15,070 bases of DNA. It comes from JAIVGV01 sp045807785 (GTDB lineage: Bacteria > Acidobacteriota > Blastocatellia > Pyrinomonadales > Pyrinomonadaceae). The stretch is taken from positions 1 through 15,070 of the forward strand of contig JBJMGS010000028.1 in the NCBI GenBank assembly GCA_045807785.1, written 5' to 3'. A model generated the notes under the pieces. That model saw only the letters and a list, made by a program, of their open reading frames with translations. It was not told the DNA's origin and made no database searches. The position numbers and the translations under genes are program-made. Positions within the stretch are counted from its first letter, which is position 1. Each line of letters begins with the position of its first letter. This document shows positions 7,401 to 13,888 of the stretch, piece after piece.

Positions 7401-7695
7401 CCACGCCGCCGCACGCTTGGCCGCGCAGGACGCGCGCACGCGCTTGCTTATTGTCCTCTCCGACGGACGCCCCTACGACCACGACTACGGCGACGCCCGC
7501 TACGCCCGCGAAGACACGCGCTCGGCATTGCACGAAGCGCGCACGCAGGGCATCACCCCCTTCTGCATCACCATTGATCGAGACAGCGAAGCGGAGCTAC
7601 GCGACCTCTACGGCGAAGTCGGCTACACGATCATCGACGACGTGCTCTCGCTCCCCGAACGAATGCCCGCCATCTACCGTCGGCTGACGACGTGA
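4465..7695 (+). CDS. Long NorD/CbbO-like VWA-domain protein
   Basis: This is the likely partner of the MoxR-type ATPase. The C-terminal VWA domain (about residues 875-1076) has an intact metal-ion-dependent adhesion site: DQSSS (Asp884, Ser886, Ser888), Thr972 and the Asp1000 loop in VLSDGRPYD. NorD-like signatures precede it: DGHTIQLP, LAAHAAGQIEFGT (around 471-480), ENARIDRRLRHTYRG, and an acidic, probably disordered linker (about 690-760). The first ~370 residues are almost all helical, with a unit ending in F-L/F-x-x-x-P-like signatures near residues 71, 108, 146, 183, 229, about 274, 308 and 347. The protein is 1076 residues, much longer than the roughly 600-780 usual for NorD and CbbO, and the repeat region accounts for the difference. 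I start it at GTG 4465, overlapping the DinB-like stop; the open frame continues upstream only as a shadow of that gene. No signal peptide or membrane segment is visible. Confidence 0.9.
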   Translation: MSEREETPAPGEEARAVEESLAERLGVVEGERHNFAQLARAVAQLPADRARAVVEVSAQLATLSLRVSKEFLRAAPPAAGLLGAEELKAWGELGRRLAMADTETGANFFAAGTPGLEDVPRQARSALFQLCERQMSLSTSIAVETFRSAHLAARAVADAEMTATLFRIAVEIARRSARHSADFLASAPSVFSHFEKNFDAADRARVARASLAFVETFAARAGGMASDVWAALPAATEGLSAEQTLALLESAGGFLERGGASALHVTLAGGEVLRLAPEVFSDWTELLRIVAEQGNAVLVALARTSPNFFRALTRRAGRRDAAELSRRVLSVVMEIARVDPEAALSCLRSAPAALAATTVEQFERWAREGLGDKSTDARRRRSYYALETRRSNDALRGGAGTTAGLALEEVAQTLRLYVEGLTGRAVDVAPLAAYTEESRINDGHTIQLPANVSEFTGAEANFRLYKVLAAHAAGQIEFGTRARAGGDEAQPATNHELRAAFDALATLYDPNTADARDAFALDGYINDPNNSERALAPEEEARRALEERARRAMPAEADYRAALALFPDAGLAARIFGTLENARIDRRLRHTYRGLARDLDIVREHLRTHRPPVLSLPTHLVPFELLFQITLCGGALDDARTFYSQVVSELESIVADYLSSADATVADTLMATARVYSLFQSVVPAETEQQTTAGEGDDAQSGAESSLEQEREPGEKGEADDKPSRDARRDARELFNAWAKSSATEGDAEQLTGAERWTQSESFEQELEPDDVAFEYDEWDRDLADTRVGWCRVVERAGRRGDASFVELTRTRYRGVISSIRHQFQLMKPESLTRIKNELDGDDYDLDAVIDYVADRRADGRQSERLYIKRLRRERDVAVSFLLDQSSSTARTIGRHPLQPYTHPGRRIIEIEKEGLVLMSEALEAVGDAYAIYGFTSEGRRNVKFYVVKDFGERYTDETARRIGGINYQHNTRLGAAVRHAAARLAAQDARTRLLIVLSDGRPYDHDYGDARYAREDTRSALHEARTQGITPFCITIDRDSEAELRDLYGEVGYTIIDDVLSLPERMPAIYRRLTT

Positions 7696-7712
7696 CCGAC
7701 GCGGGATTCCGG

Positions 7713-7741
7713 TGTTAAGCCTGAGCGGTTTAAGCTATACT
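7713..7741 (+). promoter_or_regulatory. Promoter candidate just before the DUF433 gene
   Basis: TATACT (7736-7741) is a good -10 box, only 8 bases before the ATG at 7750. The -35 match (TGTTAA, 7713-7718, 17-base spacer) is poor. A start about 7 bases after the box would fall on or next to the ATG, giving a leaderless or nearly leaderless message; no Shine-Dalgarno sequence is present. Confidence 0.4.
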
Positions 7742-7749
7742 TTTCGGCG

Positions 7750-8067
7750 ATGAGTCAGGCGACGAACACAGTGCCGCTGTCCATGGATCAGGCGGGCGTC
7801 TTGCGCGTCGCGGGCACGCGCGTGTCGCTCGATTCAGTTATCCACGCCTTCGACGAAGGCGCGACGCCCGAAGAGATCGCCCAAGCCTACCCGACGCTCG
7901 ATCTCGCCGCCATCTATTCCGTCATCGGCTACTGTCTACAGAACCACGCCGAAGTGGAACAGTATCTTGAGCAGAGAAAAGTACAGCGCGAGGAAGTGAA
8001 GAAAGAGATCGAAGCTCGTTTCAACCCTCACGGATTGCGGGAACGCCTTTTAGCCCGCAAGCGGTAA
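7750..8067 (+). CDS. DUF433 protein, antitoxin-like
   Basis: The 105-residue protein belongs to DUF433 (PF04255), small winged-helix DNA-binding proteins that often act as the antitoxin of a PIN-like nuclease (DUF5615). Visible features are VLRVAGTRVSLDSVIHAFDEG, the helix GATPEEIAQAYPTLDLAAIYSVIGYCL and a charged, probably helical C-terminal tail (about residues 70-105), which in antitoxins contacts the toxin. The usual partner, a small Asp-rich nuclease gene immediately downstream, is missing: the next reading frame is an unrelated flavin-binding-type protein 111 bases on. It could be an orphan antitoxin, a plain regulator, or pair with a toxin elsewhere. No ribosome site is seen upstream, while a -10 box ends 8 bases before the ATG. 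Confidence 0.88.
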   Translation: MSQATNTVPLSMDQAGVLRVAGTRVSLDSVIHAFDEGATPEEIAQAYPTLDLAAIYSVIGYCLQNHAEVEQYLEQRKVQREEVKKEIEARFNPHGLRERLLARKR

Positions 8068-8164
8068 TACCGCGCCCTTCACACCACGAACCGAATATCC
8101 GCACTTCCCCCTCACTTTCGTGACGTGGAAATCGGAGACTCGACGGACGTAATTTTAGACCTGC

Positions 8165-8170
8165 GGGAGG
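8165..8170 (+). promoter_or_regulatory. Ribosome binding site fixing the start at 8179
   Basis: GGGAGG ends 8 bases before the ATG at 8179. The earlier in-frame ATG at 8125 has no such site, so the shorter protein is preferred. Confidence 0.7.
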
Positions 8171-8178
8171 GGGCAATC

Positions 8179-8718
8179 ATGCCTGACGAAAATAAGACGG
8201 AGTTGAATGATCGCGAGGGGAGCATCAAAAAGCTCGCCGAGATGATCAGGGAGATCGATTTCGCGATGCTGACGACCGCCGAAGGGGACGGCAGCCTGCG
8301 CAGCCGCCCGATGTCCACGCAGCGGCGGGAGTTCGACGGCGACCTGTGGTTCTTCACGCGCGAGAGCGCGCCGAAGGTCGGCGAGATCGAACGCGAGCAA
8401 CAGGTCAACGTCTCATACGCGAAGCCGGAGGATCAGCGCTACGTCTCGGTCTCGGGGCGCGCGACGGTCGTGCGGGAGCGCGCGAAGATCGAGGAGCTGT
8501 GGTCGCCTGAGTTGAAGGCTTGGTTCCCGGAAGGGCTCGAAGACCCGGACATCGCGCTGCTGCGCGTCGCGGTCGAGCGCGCCGAATACTGGGACTCGCC
8601 GTCGAGCGCGGTGATGCACGCCGTCGGCTTCGCCAAAGCCCTCGCGACGGGGCAGACCTACGAGCCGGGCGAGAACGAGAAGATCGATCTGGGGAAGTCC
8701 GCCGGGGCGCGGGGCTGA
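8179..8718 (+). CDS. Pyridoxamine 5'-phosphate oxidase-like protein (general stress protein 26 type)
   Basis: The 179-residue protein has the split-barrel fold of FMN/F420-binding oxidoreductases of the pyridoxamine-phosphate-oxidase superfamily. After a short charged head, the barrel runs from IREIDFAMLTTAEGDGSLRSRPMSTQ (about residues 22-47) through GDLWFFTRESAPKVGEIE and VNVSYAKPEDQRYVSVSGRA, and on to LLRVAVERAEYWD. This is the layout of the general stress protein 26 group (PF16242), where RPM and the FFT strand line the flavin site. It is unlikely to be the biosynthetic PdxH, whose substrate-binding C-terminus is absent. Members bind FMN or FAD, and their substrates are mostly unknown. 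The gene stands alone: 111 bases separate it from the DUF433 gene, and a hairpin follows it. Family is confident, reaction is not. Confidence 0.9.
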   Translation: MPDENKTELNDREGSIKKLAEMIREIDFAMLTTAEGDGSLRSRPMSTQRREFDGDLWFFTRESAPKVGEIEREQQVNVSYAKPEDQRYVSVSGRATVVRERAKIEELWSPELKAWFPEGLEDPDIALLRVAVERAEYWDSPSSAVMHAVGFAKALATGQTYEPGENEKIDLGKSAGARG

Positions 8719-8744
8719 GAAGCGTCGCCGCGGTAGTTCGTAAG

Positions 8745-8795
8745 CCGCACGCCGCGCCGGGCTGGAAGGCTCGCGCGGCGTGCGGTATCATTTTC
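8745..8795 (+). terminator. Perfect 13-bp hairpin after the oxidase-like gene
   Basis: CCGCACGCCGCGC (8745-8757) pairs exactly with GCGCGGCGTGCGG (8773-8785) around a 15-base loop, and a short ATTTT follows a few bases later. It begins 27 bases after the stop at 8718 and probably ends that transcript, although the T-run is short and not adjacent. It also overlaps the place where the tRNA-Ser promoter should be. Confidence 0.55.
8763..8791 (+). promoter_or_regulatory. Possible tRNA-Ser promoter
   Basis: TATCAT (8786-8791) lies 15 bases before the tRNA, at a good distance for a short 5' leader. The -35 position at a 17-base spacing reads TGGAAG (8763-8768), a poor match, and falls in the loop and arm of the preceding hairpin. 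Confidence 0.35.
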
Positions 8796-8806
8796 AGCGC
8801 AACTTC

Positions 8807-8889
8807 GGAGGCGTAGGCTAATTGGTAAGTCACCAGTCTTGAAAACTGGCGCGCGAAAGCGCTTGGGGGTTCGAGTCCCTCCGCCTCCG
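8807..8889 (+). tRNA. tRNA-Ser (anticodon UGA)
   Basis: The full cloverleaf can be folded by eye. The acceptor stem is GGAGGCG (8807-8813) with CGCCTCC (8882-8888); the D arm contains TTGGTAA; the anticodon stem is CCAGT/ACTGG around loop CTTGAAA, with anticodon TGA at 8840-8842. A 15-base variable region forms a class II arm GCGC-GAAA-GCGC, and the T arm is GGGGG-TTCGAGT-CCCTC. The discriminator is G8889, as expected for serine. It reads UCA and other UCN codons. The 3' CCA is not encoded and must be added after transcription. A clear terminator follows, so it is a single-gene transcript. Confidence 0.97.
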
Positions 8890-8914
8890 TCACCGTTAAT
8901 CACGTTTAGGTAAG

Positions 8915-8957
8915 AGCCGCCCCCGCTCTGAAAAGATCGCGGGCGGCTTTTCTGTTT
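8915..8957 (+). terminator. Rho-independent terminator after tRNA-Ser
   Basis: AGCCGCCC (8915-8922) pairs with GGGCGGCT (8941-8948), extended inward by further GC pairs with a small bulge. TTTTCTGTTTT follows directly. It lies 26 bases after the tRNA end and before the MscS gene. Confidence 0.85.
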
Positions 8958-9000
8958 TCGGGCGCGCGTCTTGGTTAAGCCGCGCCGCCGCTCTTCGTGC

Positions 9001-9007
9001 AAGGAGG
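9001..9007 (+). promoter_or_regulatory. Ribosome binding site fixing the MscS start
   Basis: AAGGAGG is a near-perfect Shine-Dalgarno sequence, 6 bases before the ATG at 9014. The in-frame TTG at 9008 directly abuts it and is too close to be used. Confidence 0.85.
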
Positions 9008-9013
9008 TTGAAG

Positions 9014-10105
9014 ATGTTCGTTCTCAATCGCGTCGTTCTGTTCTACCTGTGGCTGTGGCAGACGGCTGCGCCCGCCTTGCCTGCCGCTTCGCCGTCGCAG
9101 CAGCCGACCGCCCCGCCTGCGTCGCCGGAGGCTGCCGCGCCGGTGGCACAGAAGGTCGATTGGTTCGCGCGCATCTGGAATGACTACGTCAACCGCCCCT
9201 TCCAGATCGGCGACACGCTGAAGGTGTCGGTCGCCACGCTCGGCTTCGCGCTCGTCATCCTGCTCGCCGCCTTCATCATCTCGCGCTGGCTGCGCCGCTT
9301 CCTCGAAATGCGCTTCAGCACGCACCGGCGGCTCGACGCCGGTCTCCAGTACACCATCCTGCGCCTCACGCACTACGTCATCATCGCGCTCGGTCTGCTC
9401 TTTGCGCTGCGCGTCGGGTTCAACGCCGACCTGACGTCGCTCGCCGTTGTCTTCACGGCGCTCTCGGTCGGCATCGGCTTCGGCTTGCAGTACATCGCGG
9501 GCGACATCGCCTCGGGCTTCATCCTGCTCTTCGAGCGACCCGTCAGAGTCGGCGATTTCGTCACCGTCGGCGTGGACAGCAAAACGGTCGAGGGCAGGGT
9601 CAAGAGCATCAACCTGCGCACGACCACCGTCATGACGAACGACCGCATCGCCGTCATCGTGCCCAACTCGAAACTCGTCAGCGACAACCTCGTCAACTGG
9701 TCGCACCCAGACCAGCGCTCGCGCATCGCGATCCCGGTCGGCGTCGCCTCCGACGCCGACCCCGATCTCGTCACAGAGACCTTGTTGCGCGCGCCCGCAG
9801 GCATCGAGTACATCCTCGCGGAGCCGAAGCCGAGCGTGCAGTTCACCGGCTTCGGCGACTTCACCAACGACTTCCGCCTGCTCGTCTGGACCGAGCACCC
9901 GCGCCGCAACGTGAAGATCAGGAGCGACATCAACTACCGCATCTTCCGGCTCTTCAAGGAGGCGGGCATTGAAATCCCCAACCCGCAGCGCGACCTGAAC
10001 GTGCGCGGCGGCAGGCTCCGCGTCGTCACCGAGCCGGGCGGCGACCGCGACTCGCTCGACGGGCACGACCTCGACGATCGCGAGGAGAGTTACACGAGGG
10101 GGTGA
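9014..10105 (+). CDS. MscS-family small-conductance mechanosensitive channel
   Basis: MscS channels open under membrane tension to release solutes during osmotic downshock. The 363-residue protein has a hydrophobic N-terminus that is probably a signal peptide (residues 1-19), a Pro/Ala-rich linker (20-46), and three membrane helices at about 71-90, 113-133 and 138-173. The third is the pore helix, with the alternating Gly/Ala pattern VGIGFGLQYIAGDIASGF. The beta-domain follows (RPVRVGDFVTV to LVSDNLVNW, about 176-238), then the C-terminal alpha/beta domain. The tail (about 335-363) is charged and Asp/Arg-rich with no recognisable domain. An N-terminal signal peptide and spacer suggest a periplasmic head, larger than in E. 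coli MscS. The gene is flanked by the tRNA terminator and a small hairpin, so it is probably transcribed alone. Confidence 0.93.
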   Translation: MFVLNRVVLFYLWLWQTAAPALPAASPSQQPTAPPASPEAAAPVAQKVDWFARIWNDYVNRPFQIGDTLKVSVATLGFALVILLAAFIISRWLRRFLEMRFSTHRRLDAGLQYTILRLTHYVIIALGLLFALRVGFNADLTSLAVVFTALSVGIGFGLQYIAGDIASGFILLFERPVRVGDFVTVGVDSKTVEGRVKSINLRTTTVMTNDRIAVIVPNSKLVSDNLVNWSHPDQRSRIAIPVGVASDADPDLVTETLLRAPAGIEYILAEPKPSVQFTGFGDFTNDFRLLVWTEHPRRNVKIRSDINYRIFRLFKEAGIEIPNPQRDLNVRGGRLRVVTEPGGDRDSLDGHDLDDREESYTRG

Positions 10106-10123
10106 GGCGGGCACAAATCTGTC

Positions 10124-10142
10124 GCCCCTTTCAGGGGCTTCA
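10124..10142 (+). terminator. Small hairpin after the MscS gene
   Basis: GCCCCT (10124-10129) pairs with AGGGGC (10133-10138) around a three-base loop, followed by TTCACTGTTTG. It starts 18 bases after the MscS stop. The T-run is poor, so it may be a weak terminator or a small repeat element. Confidence 0.4.
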
Positions 10143-10146
10143 CTGT

Positions 10147-10176
10147 TTGCCTTTTGCTCGCGTCGAGGGTTACGCT
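10147..10176 (+). promoter_or_regulatory. Weak promoter candidate for the fadR-fadD operon
   Basis: TTGCCT (10147-10152) and TACGCT (10171-10176), 18 bases apart, would start transcription near 10183, so that the operator at 10192-10209 lies just downstream of the start, where a repressor can block it. The -10 box is a poor match; the call rests mainly on position. Confidence 0.25.
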
Positions 10177-10191
10177 TGCCCGCGCCGCGAC

Positions 10192-10209
10192 TGAATGAAC
10201 CGTCACTCA
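10192..10209 (+). promoter_or_regulatory. FadR-type operator
   Basis: TGAATGA-ACCG-TCACTCA is an inverted repeat of 7-base arms with a 4-base spacer (one mismatch), flanked by C and G that extend the symmetry. It closely resembles the Bacillus subtilis FadR box, TGAATGA-N4-TCATTCA as I recall it. It lies 29 bases before the ATG of a TetR protein that itself resembles Bacillus FadR, so it is probably the site through which that protein represses its own operon. Confidence 0.7.
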
Positions 10210-10238
10210 GGGCGCCGCCAGCAGGTGAAGAATCCCCG

Positions 10239-10852
10239 ATGCGTTCAGCCCGCACACTTAACCCGACGCCGCGCGCGCCCGTCCCCGACAAGCGCGAGGC
10301 CATCCTGCGCGCCGCCACCAAAGTCTTCGCCGAGAGCGGCTACTTCAACTCGAAGGTGGCCGACGTGGCGCGGGTCGCGGGCGTCGCCGACGGCACGGTC
10401 TATCTCTACTTCAAGAGCAAGGAAGAAATTTTGCGCTCGATCTTCGAGCGCGGCGTCGGCGAGATGCTGGCGGAAGCCCGCGCGCGCATTCAGGGGCTGA
10501 CCGACCCGCGCGCGCGCCTGCGCGAGATCGCCCGCCTCCATCTCGAAGCCTTGAGCGCCGACCGCGACCTCGCCATCGTCTTTCAGGTCGAGCTGCGCGG
10601 CTCGACCAAGTTCATGGAGGAGTTCTCCGCCGCCGGCCTCGCCGAGTACCTGCGCCTCATCCGCGAGACGTTCGAGGAGGGGCAGCGCGCGAAAATTTTC
10701 CGCGCCGACCTGAACGCGAAGATCGTCGCCAAAGTCCTCTTCGGCGCGCTCGACGAGATGGCGACCAACTGGATTCTCTCACGCCGCCCCTATAAGCTCG
10801 CCCCGCTCGCCGACACCGCGCTCGACATCATCCTCGACGGAGCCTGCGCCAG

Positions 10853-10856
<4 letters not shown>
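10239..10856 (+). CDS. fadR: TetR-family regulator resembling Bacillus FadR
   Basis: The 205-residue repressor has a standard TetR DNA-binding domain: EAILRAATKVFAESGY, helix-turn-helix VADVARVAGVADGTVYLYF (about residues 40-58), then KSKEEIL. The C-terminal ligand-binding part ends in LFGALDEMATNWILSRRPYKL, which I recognise from the FadR (YsiA) group. Those proteins repress fatty-acid degradation genes and release DNA when they bind long-chain acyl-CoA. I start it at ATG 10239, with AGGTGA 10 bases upstream; a TTG at 10176 would give 21 extra residues but would put the operator inside the coding region. Its stop overlaps the acyl-CoA synthetase start (ATGA), so the regulator and the enzyme that makes its presumed inducer are coupled. 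Subfamily is likely; the ligand is inferred. Confidence 0.88.
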
Positions 10857-12693
<1,837 letters not shown>

Positions 12694-12697
<4 letters not shown>

Positions 12698-13656
12698 CGA
12701 CCACGCCCACACGCGGACGCGCCGTCAACCGCGCCGCCATCGCGGAGGTTTACGACGTCATCCGCGCGCACGTCCGCCGCACGCCCGTCGTCGAAGTTGA
12801 CGGCGCGGATTTTCGTGCCGACGGCGCGCGCCTCTCTTTCAAGCTGGAATCGATGCAGCACTCCGGCTCGTTCAAGGCGCGGGGCGCGCTGACGAGCCTG
12901 CTGACGCGCGGAGCGGCTCCGGCGGCGGGCGTGGCGGCGGCCTCGGGCGGCAACCACGGCGCGGCGGTCGCCTACGCGGCGCAGAAGCTCGGCGTCCCCG
13001 CGAAAATTTTCGTGCCTACCATCTCGTCGCCCGCGAAGCTGGCACGCATCCGCGGCTACGGCGCGGAGCTGGTCGTCGTCGGCGAGCGTTACGCCGACGC
13101 GCTCGCCGAGAGTGAGGAGTGGATCGCCACCTCCGGCGCGCTCGCCGTCCACGCCTTCGATCAGGCGGAGGCGCTGCTCGGACAGGGCACGGTCGGCCTG
13201 GAGTTGGAGGAGCAAGCCCCGCAGCTCGACACCGTGCTCGTCGCGGTCGGCGGCGGCGGACTCGTCGGCGGCATTGCGGCATGGTACGAGGGCCGGGTCA
13301 AGGTCGTCGCCGTCGAGCCGGAGGCAGCGCCGACGCTTCACGCCGCGCTCGCCGCCGGTCGCCCGGTGGACGCGCCCGCGGGCGGCGTCGCCGCCGACTC
13401 GCTCGCGCCGCGCCGCGTGGGCGAGCTGGTCTTCCCGATTGCGGAGCGCCACGTCGCAGGCGTCGTGCTCGTCACGGACGACGCGATTCGCGAGGCGCAG
13501 CGGCATCTGTGGGAGACTTTGCGCGTCGTCGCAGAGCCAGGCGGGGCGGCTGCCACGGCGGCGCTCCTGTCGGGTCGCTACGCGCCGCGCGCGGGCGAGC
13601 GCGTCGGCATCGTCGTCAGCGGCGGCAACACCGTCGCGGTTGATTTCGACCGCTGA
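12694..13656 (+). CDS. Threonine/serine dehydratase-like PLP enzyme
   Basis: The 320-residue protein is a fold-type II PLP enzyme of the threonine/serine dehydratase family, which turn L-threonine into 2-oxobutanoate or L-serine into pyruvate and ammonia. The Schiff-base lysine is Lys61 in QHSGSFKARGA, the substrate loop is ASGGNHGAAVAYAA, and the phosphate-binding glycine loop is VAVGGGGLVGG. VSGGNT near the C-terminus contacts the pyridine nitrogen. There is no ACT regulatory domain, so it is not a feedback-inhibited IlvA; serine racemase or a catabolic dehydratase are alternatives. GGAGGGG lies 8 bases before the ATG, inside the fadD end, and the start overlaps the fadD stop (ATGA). Why it sits in a fatty-acid operon is unclear; 2-oxobutanoate could supply propionyl-CoA, but that is a guess. 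Confidence 0.9.
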
Positions 13657-13672
13657 GGAGTTCAGGTAAGAC

Positions 13673-13764
13673 TCACCGCCGTAGACGCAGAGGGCGCAGA
13701 GATGACGCAGAGAAAACATTTCTTCTCTGCGTTTCCTCCGCGCCCTCTGCGTCTGCGGCGGTGA
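13673..13764. repeat. Long imperfect hairpin repeat of the GCAGAG type
   Basis: A 25-base left arm (13673-13697) pairs with 13740-13764 with one mismatch, and an inner stem ACGCAGAGAA (13705-13714) pairs with TTCTCTGCGT (13723-13732) around an 8-base loop. The arms consist of repeated GACGCAGAGGGCGCAGAG-like words. This resembles a dispersed repeat family seen in many unrelated bacterial genomes between genes (from memory). It begins 16 bases after the dehydratase stop, and as RNA it could also end or stabilise the operon transcript. Confidence 0.8.
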
Positions 13765-13790
13765 ATTCTTATGCCCGCTTCCCACGCCTC

Positions 13791-13819
13791 TTGACTCTGT
13801 GTCGTGGATGACCTAAAAA
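13791..13819 (+). promoter_or_regulatory. Likely dnaE promoter
   Basis: TTGACT (13791-13796), five of six matches to the -35 consensus, and TAAAAA (13814-13819), four of six, are spaced by exactly 17 bases. The start would be near 13826, leaving a leader of about 63 bases. This is the best sigma-70 promoter in the window. Confidence 0.55.
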
Positions 13820-13888
13820 CTGTTCGCTGCTTCAGTCGTTATTTCCGTCCGCGTTTGCCGCAAGGTTCATCGAACATTTTAGGGACTC

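Noticed and set aside
3080..7695. Reading the ATPase-VWA pair as evidence of denitrification or carbon fixation
   Set aside because: The names NorQ/NorD and CbbQ/CbbO describe family resemblance only; no nitric oxide reductase or Rubisco gene is in the window.
8807..8889. tRNA-Ser as an integration site for a mobile element
   Set aside because: No integrase, no repeat of the tRNA 3' end and no change in composition are seen downstream; a terminator and an ordinary channel gene follow.
8975..10321. 448-codon open frame opposite the MscS and fadR genes
   Set aside because: It spans two real genes and the intergenic region between them, including the operator, and shows no domain; it is a GC-driven shadow.
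13673..13764. Possible CRISPR-like array because of repeated GCAGAG words
   Set aside because: The words form one imperfect hairpin; there are no evenly spaced identical repeats with unique spacers.
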